The position numbers were made by a program, and so were the translations under genes. A stretch of 64,000 nucleotides of DNA, taken from the NCBI GenBank assembly GCA_963788215.1, contig CAWBFX010000010.1, positions 1 through 64,000 of the forward strand, written 5' to 3'. Source of the DNA: AC-32 sp963788215 (lineage in GTDB: Bacteria > Actinomycetota > Thermoleophilia > Gaiellales > Gaiellaceae). The notes beneath the pieces are model-generated. The model made no database searches. It was not told the origin of the DNA and was given only the letters and a program-made list of their open reading frames with translations. Shown one piece after another: positions 33,389-41,165 of the stretch. Within the stretch, counting starts at the first letter, position 1; each line of letters starts with the position of its first letter.

Positions 33389-35065
33389 ATGGTGGCCACA
33401 TCTCTACCCGCGCTCGAAGTCGAGCGCCTGCGCGCCGATTTTCCGATCTTCGAGCAGTCGATCCACGGCAAGCCGCTCGCCTACCTCGATTCGGCTGTGA
33501 CAGCGCAAAAACCGCGGCAGGTGCTCGACAAGATGACCACCTTCTACGAGACCTCGTACGCGAACGTGCACCGTGGTGTGTACACGCTCTCCGAGCGCGC
33601 GACGGCCGAGTTCGAGCGCGCGCGAGAGCTCGTCGCGTCGTTCGTGAACGCCCCGTCCTCGCGGGAGGTCATCTTCACCCGGCAGGCGACCGAGGCCCTG
33701 AACCTCGTCGCCTATTCGTGGGGCCTGAACAACCTCGGCCCGGGCGACCTCGTGGTCGTCACCGAGCTCGAGCACCACTCGAACTTCGTCCCGTGGCAGT
33801 ACATGGCGAAGCGCACGGGCGCCGGCTTCCGGATGATCCACGTCAACGCCGACGGCGAGCTCGACCTCGGCGACCTCGAGGCGATCGCGAGCGAGGGCAA
33901 CGTCAAGGTCGTCGCGAACAACCTCGTCTCGAACGCGCTCGGCACGATCAACCCCGTCGAGAAGCTCGCGGAGTGGGCACATGCTCAGGGCGCGATCCTG
34001 GTCGTCGACGGCGCGCAGGCCGCGCCGCACCACCCGGTCGACGTCCAGGCGCTCGGCTGTGACTTCTTCGCGTTCTCGGCGCACAAGATGTGCGGCCCCT
34101 CGGGCGTCGGCGCGCTCTGGGGGCGGCGCGAGCTGCTCGAGGCGATGGAGCCTTTCAACCTCGGCGGCCACATGATCAGCAAGGTCCGCTTCGAGGAGAC
34201 GACCTGGGGCGAGCTGCCGCACAAGTTCGAGGCCGGCACGTCGCCGATCGCGGAGGCGGTCGGGTTCGGCGCCGCGATCGACTACCTGAACGAGATCGGC
34301 GTCGCGGCGATCGAGCGCCACGAGCAGGAGCTCGCTGCCTACGCGCTCGAGCGCCTCGCGGAGGTTCCTGGCATGACGCTCTACGGCCCGCCGCCCGAGC
34401 GGCGCGCGGGGATCGTCTCGTTCAACCTCGGCGAGATCCACCCGCACGACGTGGCCCAGATCCTCGACTCCGAAGGGATCGCGATCCGCGCCGGCCACCA
34501 CTGCTGCCAGCCGCTGATGACGCGTTTCGGCGTGGCGGCGACGAACCGGGCGAGCTTCTACCTCTACACGATCCCCGAGGAGATCGACCGCCTCGTGGAC
34601 GGCCTGCACAAGGTCCAGAAGATCCTCGGGATAGGCGCCGTGGAAGATCTCTACAGAGAGGTCATCCTCGACCACTACAAGAACCCGCGCGGTCACGGGG
34701 TGATCGAGGACGCCGACGCGAGCGCGGAGGGGATGAACCCGCTCTGCGGGGACGAGGTCTCGATCTACGTCCAGTTCGCCCCCGACGGCGAGACGATCGA
34801 CGAGGTCAAGTTCTCCGGCCGCGGTTGCGCCATCAGCCAGGCGTCGACCTCGATGCTGATGGAGATGGCCAAGGGCAAGACCGCGGACGAGATCGCCCGG
34901 CTGCCCAAGGAGGACCTGCTCGAGGAGATCGGCATCCCGCTGACGCCGATCCGGCTCAAGTGCGCGCTGCTCGGGCTGGGCGTGCTGAAGGTGGCACTGC
35001 ACCGCGCGAAGGGGACCCCACTCCCCGAGGAGTGGGCGGGCCTCGACGAGCTGGAACTGAAGTAG
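33389..35065 (+). CDS. sufS: SufS cysteine desulfurase fused in frame to SufU (fusion may be an indel artefact)
   Basis: 558 aa in one frame. Residues 1-412 are a class II cysteine desulfurase giving persulfide sulfur for Fe-S assembly: PLP lysine in FFAFSAHKMCGPSGVG, active Cys in RAGHHCCQPL. Residues 418-558 are SufU, with Zn/sulfur-acceptor cysteines in NPLCGDEV, GRGCAISQAS and IRLKCALLG. The linker is KILGIGAVEDLY. Deleting one G of the GGG at 34628-34630 creates a TAG at 34632, giving a 414-aa SufS, followed 5 nt later by GTG 34640 for SufU. Both readings are plausible. Rieske gene follows at once. Confidence 0.9.
   Translation: MVATSLPALEVERLRADFPIFEQSIHGKPLAYLDSAVTAQKPRQVLDKMTTFYETSYANVHRGVYTLSERATAEFERARELVASFVNAPSSREVIFTRQATEALNLVAYSWGLNNLGPGDLVVVTELEHHSNFVPWQYMAKRTGAGFRMIHVNADGELDLGDLEAIASEGNVKVVANNLVSNALGTINPVEKLAEWAHAQGAILVVDGAQAAPHHPVDVQALGCDFFAFSAHKMCGPSGVGALWGRRELLEAMEPFNLGGHMISKVRFEETTWGELPHKFEAGTSPIAEAVGFGAAIDYLNEIGVAAIERHEQELAAYALERLAEVPGMTLYGPPPERRAGIVSFNLGEIHPHDVAQILDSEGIAIRAGHHCCQPLMTRFGVAATNRASFYLYTIPEEIDRLVDGLHKVQKILGIGAVEDLYREVILDHYKNPRGHGVIEDADASAEGMNPLCGDEVSIYVQFAPDGETIDEVKFSGRGCAISQASTSMLMEMAKGKTADEIARLPKEDLLEEIGIPLTPIRLKCALLGLGVLKVALHRAKGTPLPEEWAGLDELELK
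34640..35065 (+). other. sufU: SufU-like region (zinc-dependent sulfurtransferase), possible separate gene
   Basis: GTG 34640 would start a 141-aa protein of normal SufU length (MEDLYREVILDHYKNPRGHG), the sulfur acceptor and activator of SufS in SUF systems without SufE. All three zinc-binding cysteines and the Asp in LCGDEV are present. Currently in frame with sufS without a stop, see that entry. Confidence 0.75.
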
Positions 35066-35067
35066 CC

Positions 35068-35382
35068 GTGCCGTGGATTGAGGTGGGCCCGGTGGAGGAG
35101 CTCCCGCCGGGATCGGTCAAGCTCGTGCACGCCGGTCAGATCACGGTCGGCGTCTACAACCTCGGCGGCGAGTTCTACGCGATCGAGGACCGTTGCTCGC
35201 ACGACGACGGCCCGCTCTGCGAGGGCGAGTTCGACCTCGAGGACGGCTACGCGGTCTGCCCGCGCCACGGTGCCCACATCGACATCCGCTCCGGCCGCGC
35301 CCTGACGCTTCCGGCCGTGCTCCCCGTCGAGGTCTTCCCGACCCGCGTCGAGGACGGCAAGGTCGAGGTCGACCTGAGCTAG
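35068..35382 (+). CDS. Rieske-type [2Fe-2S] ferredoxin
   Basis: 104 aa. The cluster motifs are DRCSHDDG (C-x-H) and VCPRHGAHID (C-x-x-H), spaced as in small Rieske ferredoxins (BphF/NirD type). No membrane helix, so cytoplasmic. GTG start 2 nt after the sufS/sufU stop; Rieske-like genes are often found at the end of actinobacterial suf operons, where they may give electrons or be an early client. Confidence 0.9.
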   Translation: MPWIEVGPVEELPPGSVKLVHAGQITVGVYNLGGEFYAIEDRCSHDDGPLCEGEFDLEDGYAVCPRHGAHIDIRSGRALTLPAVLPVEVFPTRVEDGKVEVDLS

Positions 35383-35978
35383 TGATCCTCGACGATCGCA
35401 TCCGTTCCGTGCTCGCCCGGCTCGAGGAGGAGGACCGGCGCGAGCGCGAGGAGGGCGTCGCGCGGGAGCTGCGCGGGCGGCAGATCGCACGCACGACCGG
35501 CCAGTTCCTGTTCTCGCTCGTCGCGCCGCAGACCGACTGCGAGGTGCTCGAGCTCGGCGGCTCGCGCGGCTACTCGACGATCTGGCTCGCCGCCGGCGTC
35601 CGCCACCTCGGCGGGCGCGTGCTCTCCCTCGAGCACGACCCGGCGAAGGTGGAAGCCTGGCGGGCGAACATCGCGGAGGCGGGCCTCGAGCAGTGGGCCG
35701 AGCTCGTGGCCGGCGACGCGTTCGAGACGCTGCCCGCGATCGACGATGTCTTCGACGTCGTCTTCATCGACGCCGAGAAGGAGATGTACGAGCGCCTGTT
35801 CGAGCTGGCCCGCGACAAGGTCGAGCCGGGCGCGCTGTTCGTCGCCGACAACGTCCTTTCACACGCCGATGCGCTGGCCGCGTACTCCCAGGCGCGGCAG
35901 GCGGATCCGACCCTGGAGAGCGTGACGCTGCCGCTCGACCGCGGGCTCGAGCTGTCGGTGGTCCTCTCCGACCGCTAG
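35382..35978 (+). CDS. Class I SAM-dependent O-methyltransferase (COMT-like)
   Basis: 198 aa. The SAM-binding motif VLELGGSRGYSTIWLA, the acidic VLSLEHDPAKVE and DVVFIDAEKEMYERLF match the catechol O-methyltransferase-like family, in which the last Asp helps bind a divalent metal. The first 40 residues are charged helices. GTG start overlaps the Rieske stop (TAGTG). Substrate unknown; last protein gene of the suf-linked operon. Confidence 0.82.
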   Translation: MILDDRIRSVLARLEEEDRREREEGVARELRGRQIARTTGQFLFSLVAPQTDCEVLELGGSRGYSTIWLAAGVRHLGGRVLSLEHDPAKVEAWRANIAEAGLEQWAELVAGDAFETLPAIDDVFDVVFIDAEKEMYERLFELARDKVEPGALFVADNVLSHADALAAYSQARQADPTLESVTLPLDRGLELSVVLSDR

Positions 35979-35993
35979 CATGTCGCTACCGCG

Positions 35994-36008
35994 GAAAGGA
36001 GGTGGTCC
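35994..36008 (+). promoter_or_regulatory. Extended Shine-Dalgarno sequence
   Basis: AAAGGAGGTGGTCC (14 of 14 bases able to pair with the 16S rRNA 3' end, one as G-U, assuming the usual bacterial tail) lies 4 nt before a GTG at 36013. Such long complementarity is rare, and no sizeable gene follows it. Confidence 0.7.
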
Positions 36009-36012
36009 GATA

Positions 36013-36089
36013 GTGAAATCTTCAAGTACGGGCAGTGGAGGTACCAGCGGGTAGAGGCGCGTCCCCGGGACCTACGGGGAATCGTCTAG
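36013..36089 (+). CDS. Possible 25-aa small protein hidden by a one-base deletion
   Basis: GTG 36013 directly follows the extended ribosome site but its own frame stops after 13 codons (36052). The +2 frame (ATC 36018 to TAG 36087) reads IFKYGQWRYQRVEARPRDL and onward to a stop, with about 80% G/C at third positions against 6 of 13 in the GTG frame. One extra A in the AAA run after the GTG would join them into a 25-aa peptide of 78 nt. This part overlaps the RNA stem described next, so coding is unproven. Confidence 0.35.
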
Positions 36090-36169
36090 CCAGCGTAGGG
36101 GGCTCGCGAACTCGCGCCGCCGGCAGTTGAGGAGCCGGTCGGAAGCGCCTCTACCAATCCAAACGCTGG
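36050..36169 (+). ncRNA. Structured RNA element of unknown class
   Basis: Several nested helices can be read directly: a perfect 10-bp stem GGTAGAGGCG (36050-36059) with CGCCTCTACC (36146-36155); CCAGCG (36090-36095) with CGCTGG (36164-36169), which would be an alternative or crossing pair; local hairpins CGCG-AACT-CGCG and CCGGC/GCCGG; and TCCCC/GGGGA. It sits after an extended ribosome site and before a strong terminator, on the same strand as the suf-linked operon. It does not match tmRNA, SRP, 6S or riboswitch cores that I know. Confidence 0.5.
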
Positions 36170-36180
36170 TCACCGGAACT

Positions 36181-36213
36181 GGGGCCGTCTTCGGGCGGCC
36201 CCTTTTCTTTTTT
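36181..36213 (+). terminator. Intrinsic terminator with UUCG tetraloop
   Basis: GGGGCCGTC-TTCG-GGCGGCCCC: a 9-bp stem (one G-U) closed by the extra-stable C(UUCG)G loop, followed by TTTTCTTTTTT. A textbook Rho-independent terminator ending the transcript from the suf/methyltransferase operon and RNA element, just before the convergent epimerase gene. Confidence 0.93.
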
Positions 36214-36221
36214 AGGGAGGG

Positions 36222-37115
36222 CTAGGCCGCGCGGCGGAGCTGCTCGTCGAGCGGGACGAGCGGGAGGCCGAACGTCTGCACGGCATCGTCGTTCGAGACG
36301 ACGTTGTCGCCGTGCTCGAGCATCGTCAGCAGGTCGCGCGTGAGCGGGATGTTGCCCGGCAGGCGCTCGGTGACGAGCGCGTTCGCCCGCATCAGGCTGA
36401 CTGGGACGTGCATCGTCGGCCGGCGGATCCCGAGCGCGCGCTTGAGCCGCGTCCAGAACTCGTTCCAGCTGACGACATCCGGGCCCCCGAGCTCGAAGAT
36501 GCGTCCCGCCGCCTCGGGTTTGTCCACGGAGGCGGCGAAGTAGGCGGCCACGTCGTCGATCCAGACGGGCTGGATGCGTTGGCGGCCTCCGCCGATCACC
36601 GGCGTCACCGGCGCGACGCGCGCGAGCCGGCGGAAGGTCGGGAGGATCCCGCCGTCGCCGGCGAAGACGAAGCTCGGCCGGAAGATCACGTACTCGAGCG
36701 GCGAGGCCGCGACGGTCTGCTCCATCTCCCACTTCGCGTGGTAGTAGGGGACGAGGTCCTTCGTCTCCTCGCTGGTGCCGAGGGCGCTCATCAGCACGAA
36801 GCGCCGCACGCCCGCCTCCTGGGCGGCCGCAACGAGGTCGGCGGTGCCCTGCTCCATCACCCGGCGGAACTCCTCGGCCCGGCCTTGGCGGATCGCGACG
36901 AGGTGGACGACCACGTCGCACCCTTCGACTGCCGCGCGCAGCGACGCGGGGTCGGTCATGTCGCCGCGCGCAAGCTCGCAGCCCGAGGCAGCCAGCCTCT
37001 CGGCCGAGCCGCCCGCGGGATCGCGAACGAGGCACCGAACCGCGAGGTCGCGCTCACGCAGCGCGTGGACGACCTTCGGCCCGACGAACCCCGTGGCGCC
37101 GGTGACCAGGATCAC
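36222..37115 (-). CDS. NAD(P)-binding epimerase/NmrA-like protein (NDUFA9-related SDR)
   Basis: 297 aa atypical SDR. MILVTGATGFVGPKVV binds the cofactor; YYHAKWEMEQ supplies the Tyr/Lys-like segment (YxxxK is YHAKW), and VWIDDVAAYFAASV is typical of the complex I NDUFA9/YwnB group. Possible roles include quinone or sugar modification; none is shown by context. GTG start, since the Rossmann strand begins immediately. Convergent with the RNA element, divergent from the next secreted protein gene. Confidence 0.78.
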   Translation of the reverse strand: MILVTGATGFVGPKVVHALRERDLAVRCLVRDPAGGSAERLAASGCELARGDMTDPASLRAAVEGCDVVVHLVAIRQGRAEEFRRVMEQGTADLVAAAQEAGVRRFVLMSALGTSEETKDLVPYYHAKWEMEQTVAASPLEYVIFRPSFVFAGDGGILPTFRRLARVAPVTPVIGGGRQRIQPVWIDDVAAYFAASVDKPEAAGRIFELGGPDVVSWNEFWTRLKRALGIRRPTMHVPVSLMRANALVTERLPGNIPLTRDLLTMLEHGDNVVSNDDAVQTFGLPLVPLDEQLRRAA

Positions 37116-37168
37116 GCACTCGATTCTACGAGCGTCCTGGGGTACGTTACGAATCAGGTAACTGCGGC

Positions 37169-37990
37169 TTGGGCAGGTTGATCCTCACGCTGACTGCGGC
37201 AGCGGCGCTCGTCGTCGTGCCTTCTGCCCTGCCCAGGGGCGCCTCCACGCGGAACGTCGCCCGCTCCTTCACGCTCGGCGCTCACGCTGTCAAGGGCGTC
37301 ACCGTCAGCTGTCCGCGCGGCTGGGTCGCCGCGAGCGGCGGGGTTCGGGCCGCGGGCGATGGAACCGCCGCGCTCGCGATTCGGCCGGAGGGCGCTTCCG
37401 CCGTCAGCCTTCGCGTCGCCAACCGGACCGGCGACCCGCAGTTCGTGAGCGCCGCGGCCACGTGCCTCGGCCTTCCGGGCGGCCGCTCGGCTCCGTACTA
37501 CAGAGCGTCACGCGTGCAGCGGAAGATCTCGGTCGCGGGCGGGGCCCACAAGAAGGCCGGCCTCGGGTGCCCGGCAGGGACCGTCGCTGCAGGAGCGGGC
37601 TTCGCGATCTCCAGCCTGGCCCTTCAGGTCCGGGAATCGACGCGCACCGTCAACCGCTTCTCGTTCACGGTCGAGAACGACAGCGCCCGGGCCCGTCCCG
37701 CCATCCTCTACGGGACCTGTCTGACCCTCGTGCGCCCTCCGGGCTCGCGCCACATGCGGCTGAACGTCCGCGTGATCACTTCGACGACGCCCTTGCCACC
37801 CGGCGACCGGGTGGTCAACGAGGCATGCCCGCGTGGTTGGTTCGGCCTGGCGACGGGCTACTCGCTGCCGGCGTCCGTCACGCTCTCGGCGACGGTCGCT
37901 GTCCCCGGCGGCGGCCGCTGGTCGCTGACGAACCCGTTGACCAAGCCGCTGCTCCCGGACTTGCAGCTCGCCTGCGCCCGGGTCGCCTAG
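37169..37990 (+). CDS. Secreted protein with three cysteine-bounded repeats
   Basis: 273 aa, not a family I recognise. After a signal peptide (LILTLTAAAALVVVPSALP) come three modules, each opening with CPxG and a Gly-rich turn (SCPRGWVAASGG; GCPAGTVAAGAG; ACPRGWFGLATG) and closing with a cysteine 49-51 residues later (Cys48-99, 134-184, 220-269). This suggests three small disulfide-closed beta domains outside the cell. Start is TTG 37169; TTG 37178 is an alternative. Ends directly against the convergent dcd stop. Confidence 0.65.
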   Translation: MGRLILTLTAAAALVVVPSALPRGASTRNVARSFTLGAHAVKGVTVSCPRGWVAASGGVRAAGDGTAALAIRPEGASAVSLRVANRTGDPQFVSAAATCLGLPGGRSAPYYRASRVQRKISVAGGAHKKAGLGCPAGTVAAGAGFAISSLALQVRESTRTVNRFSFTVENDSARARPAILYGTCLTLVRPPGSRHMRLNVRVITSTTPLPPGDRVVNEACPRGWFGLATGYSLPASVTLSATVAVPGGGRWSLTNPLTKPLLPDLQLACARVA

Positions 37991-38560
37991 CTACTGAGTC
38001 TCGAAGTTCTGCCAGTACCTGCTGGGCGTCGGGCCCTGCTGGCCCTGGTACTTCGAGCCGAGTTTGCCCGTGCCGTACGGCGTCTCGGCCGGCTCGGTCA
38101 GTTGGACGAACGAGAGCTGGCCGATCTTCATCCCGTAGTAGATCGTGATCGGCAGGTTGGCGACGTTCGAGAGCTCGAGCGTCACGTGGCCGTCCCAGCC
38201 GGGGTCGATGAAGCCGGCGGTGGAGTGGATCAGGAGGCCGAGGCGGCCCAGACTGGATTTCCCCTCCAATCTTGCGACGAGGTCGTCCGGTAGCACGATC
38301 CGCTCGAGCGTCGAGCCGAGCACGAACTCGCCGGGGTGGAGGATGAAGGCGCGGTCGCCGTCGATCTCGACGAGCTCGGTGAGGTCCTCCTGCCGCTGTT
38401 TGACGTCGATGAAGGGGTAACGCGCGTTGTGGAAGACGCGGAACAAGCGGTCCACCCGGACGTCCACGCTCGAGGGCTGCAACAGCGAGTCGTCGTAGGG
38501 CTCGATCTGGATGCGGCCCTCCTGGAGCAGGCGGCGGATCGTCCGGTCGGAGAGGACCAC
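37991..38560 (-). CDS. dcd: dCTP deaminase (probably bifunctional dCTP deaminase/dUTPase)
   Basis: 189 aa. Converts dCTP to dUTP or directly to dUMP for dTMP synthesis. QPSSVDVRVD, HPGEFVLGSTLE, the active-site LEGKSSLGRLGLLIHSTAGFIDPGW and the tail SKYQGQQGPTPSRYWQNF follow the M. tuberculosis bifunctional enzyme closely, including length. GTG start. Divergent from the DUF4015-like gene. Confidence 0.94.
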   Translation of the reverse strand: MVLSDRTIRRLLQEGRIQIEPYDDSLLQPSSVDVRVDRLFRVFHNARYPFIDVKQRQEDLTELVEIDGDRAFILHPGEFVLGSTLERIVLPDDLVARLEGKSSLGRLGLLIHSTAGFIDPGWDGHVTLELSNVANLPITIYYGMKIGQLSFVQLTEPAETPYGTGKLGSKYQGQQGPTPSRYWQNFETQ

Positions 38561-38601
38561 GCGCGGAGTTTACGGGGGTCATATGCTTGCGCTCCCCCTC
38601 G

Positions 38602-39783
38602 ATGGCAGGCTTCGATCCGAACGAACACTTCCGCGAGCGCCGGCGGCGGCGCCAGCGCCAGATTCGGATCAGGCGGACCGTCGCTATCGGCATCCTGCTC
38701 GTAGCGGTCGCCGGGATCGCGCTCGGTGCGAGGGAGGTGGGCAGCGGCCACCATCCCGCGGCCCACCCGAGGCAGGCGGCGTCCCAGCCGGCCACGCCGC
38801 GTAACAAGCGGCCCGCTCTTCCGGCCCACGTGCCGGCTCCGAACGAGGTGCGGGGCGTCCACGTCACGATGGCGCTCGCTTCGCTGCCCGGCAAGCTGCA
38901 GCAGTACCTCGTGATCCCCGGCCTGAACGCGGTCGAGCTCGACGTCAAGGACGAGAACGGCCGCGTCGGCTTCATCCCGCACAGCGTTCCGCTCGCGATC
39001 CGCACCGGCGCCGCGGGCCGCTACTACAACGTGAAGCGCGTCGTCCGGCTCGTGCATTCGCGCGGCATCTACCTGATCGGCCGCGTGGTCACCTTCGAGG
39101 ATCCGGTGCTCTCGGAGAAGCGTCCCGACCTTGCCGTGCACATGCCTGACGGCTCCGTCTGGCACACGAGCGGCGGCCTCGGCTGGACGAACCCGTACGA
39201 CCGGCGCGTCTGGCGGTACGACGTCGACATCGCCGCCGCCGCCGCGAAGGCGGGCTTCGACGAGATCCAGTTCGACTACGTCCGCTTCCCGAGCGACGGC
39301 GACCTCTCGCTGATCCGGTATCCCGGCCCGCATCCGCAGGCGATGAAGTGGACGATTCCTGCCTTCGCCAAGTACGCGGCCAAGCGCCTGCACCCGCTGC
39401 GCGTCCGCGTCTCGGCCGACGTCTTCGGGCTCTCGGCGACGCGTGACCTGGGGATCGGGCAGCTGCCGCGCCGCGTCTCGCGCTACCTCGACGGCGTCTA
39501 CCCGATGACGTACCCGTCGCACTACAACTCCGGCGAGTACGGGATTTCGTCGCCTGACGACTCGCCGGGCCTGGTGGTCTCGCGCTCGCTCGCCGACTTC
39601 CGGCGCGCGCTCGAGGGCCGCAAGACGCGCCTGCTCCCGTGGCTGCAGGACTTCTCCCTCGGCCGCACGTACACGCTGCAGGACGTTCAGGCGCAGATCG
39701 CGGCGGCGCGCTCGCACGGCGCCCAGGGCTTCCTGCTCTGGAACCCGCTCGGCCTCTACACGCCGGGCGCGCTCGCTCCCTGA
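38602..39783 (+). CDS. Putative glycoside hydrolase, DUF4015 family, membrane-anchored
   Basis: 393 aa. A basic head (RERRRRRQRQIRIRR), one signal-anchor helix (TVAIGILLVAVAGIALGA), then a linker and a TIM-barrel-like domain. Conserved segments EVRGVHVTM, NAVELDVKDENGRVGF, YLIGRVVTFEDP, GFDEIQFDYVRFPSDG (likely catalytic acidic residues) and LPWLQDFSLG are those of the DUF4015 putative glycosyl hydrolases. ATG 38602 (MAGFDPNEHF) chosen over an in-frame TTG at 38587. Substrate unknown, presumably a wall or surface glycan. Confidence 0.78.
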   Translation: MAGFDPNEHFRERRRRRQRQIRIRRTVAIGILLVAVAGIALGAREVGSGHHPAAHPRQAASQPATPRNKRPALPAHVPAPNEVRGVHVTMALASLPGKLQQYLVIPGLNAVELDVKDENGRVGFIPHSVPLAIRTGAAGRYYNVKRVVRLVHSRGIYLIGRVVTFEDPVLSEKRPDLAVHMPDGSVWHTSGGLGWTNPYDRRVWRYDVDIAAAAAKAGFDEIQFDYVRFPSDGDLSLIRYPGPHPQAMKWTIPAFAKYAAKRLHPLRVRVSADVFGLSATRDLGIGQLPRRVSRYLDGVYPMTYPSHYNSGEYGISSPDDSPGLVVSRSLADFRRALEGRKTRLLPWLQDFSLGRTYTLQDVQAQIAAARSHGAQGFLLWNPLGLYTPGALAP

Positions 39784-39812
39784 ACCTCCTCTCGCTGAGA
39801 TATCGTCACGGC

Positions 39813-41135
39813 ATGGCGATGACGCGGACCATCGAGCTGCGGACCGAGATTCCAGGGCCGCGTTCCCGGGAGATCCTCGAGCGCAAGGAGCGCGTCGTCG
39901 CCAACCCGCTGTCGGTGTTCCTGCCCGTGGTCGTCGCGGAGGGTCGCGGCGCCACGCTGACGGACGTCGACGGCAACACGTTCATCGACTTCACCGGCGG
40001 CGTCGGCTGTTTGAACGTCGGCCACTCGAATCCGCAGGTCGTCGCGGCGGCGCAGGAGCAGCTTTCGCGCTTCTCGCACACCGACTTCACGATCGTTCCC
40101 TACGAGGTCTACATCTCGCTCGCCGAGCGGCTCTGCGAGCTCGCGCCTATGGCCAAGCCCGCCAAGGCAGCGTTCTTCAACGCGGGCGCCGAGGCCGTCG
40201 AGAACGCGATCAAGTTCGCCCGCATCCACACCGGCCGGCCCGGCGTCGTCGCCTTCGAGGGTGGCTTCCACGGCCGAACGCTGCTCGCGCTCAGCCTGAC
40301 CTCGAAGACCCATCCATACAAGGCGGGTCTCGGGCCGTTCGCGCCGGAGGTCTACCGCGTGCCGTTCCCGAACGAGTACCGCGGGCCGAGCGCCGCCGAA
40401 GCCCTCGAGGCTCTGGAGCGCGCGCTCGTGACGCAGGTCGCGGCCGAAAACATCGCGGCGATCGTCCTCGAGCCGGTTCAGGGCGAAGGCGGCTTCGTCG
40501 TCGCGCCGCCCGAGTTCGTGCGCGGCGTGCGGGAGATTTGCGACGAGCACGGGATCGTCCTCGTGGTCGACGAGGTGCAGACCGGCTTCGCGCGCACGGG
40601 CCGCATGTGGGCCATCGAGCACTACGGCGTCGAGCCCGACCTGATCACGGTCGCCAAGTCGATCGCCGCCGGCCTGCCGCTTTCCGGCGTGATCGGCCGC
40701 GCCGAGATCATGGACGCGCCGGGCGACTCGGCGATCGGCGGCACCTACGTCGGAAATCCCGTCGCGCAGGCCGCGGCTCTCGCGGTACTCGACGTGATCG
40801 AGGAAGAAGGGCTCGTCGCGCGCGCGGAGGCGATCGGCGAGACGATCCGCGCCCGCATGCTCGGCTGGCAGGAGCGCTGGGACGCGATCGGCGACGTCCG
40901 CGGTCTCGGCGCGATGCTCGCGATCGAGCTGGTCTCGGACCGTGAGGCGAAGACGCCGGATGCCGAGGTCGCGAGCAGGATCGTCGAGGAGGCGGCGGGC
41001 CGCGGCCTGTTGCTGCTCAAGTCGGGCATCTACTCGAACTGCATCCGCGTCCTCTGCCCGCTCGTGCTCTCGGACGCGGAGCTGGACGAAGCGCTGGACG
41101 TCTGGGAGCAGGCGCTCGACGCTTCCATGGCTTAG
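39813..41135 (+). CDS. gabT: 4-aminobutyrate aminotransferase (class III PLP)
   Basis: 440 aa. Transfers the amino group of GABA (or a related omega-amino acid) to 2-oxoglutarate. FNAGAEAVENAIKFAR binds PLP phosphate, FHGRTLLALSLT and LVVDEVQTGFARTGRMWA hold the cofactor Asp, and TVAKSIAAGLPLSGV holds the Schiff-base lysine. Sequence context is closest to GabT, but ornithine-type relatives are possible. ATG 39813, 30 nt after the previous stop, same direction. Confidence 0.88.
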   Translation: MAMTRTIELRTEIPGPRSREILERKERVVANPLSVFLPVVVAEGRGATLTDVDGNTFIDFTGGVGCLNVGHSNPQVVAAAQEQLSRFSHTDFTIVPYEVYISLAERLCELAPMAKPAKAAFFNAGAEAVENAIKFARIHTGRPGVVAFEGGFHGRTLLALSLTSKTHPYKAGLGPFAPEVYRVPFPNEYRGPSAAEALEALERALVTQVAAENIAAIVLEPVQGEGGFVVAPPEFVRGVREICDEHGIVLVVDEVQTGFARTGRMWAIEHYGVEPDLITVAKSIAAGLPLSGVIGRAEIMDAPGDSAIGGTYVGNPVAQAAALAVLDVIEEEGLVARAEAIGETIRARMLGWQERWDAIGDVRGLGAMLAIELVSDREAKTPDAEVASRIVEEAAGRGLLLLKSGIYSNCIRVLCPLVLSDAELDEALDVWEQALDASMA

Positions 41136-41165
41136 CCCAGCGCAAGACGGGCACACTTCTGTGTT

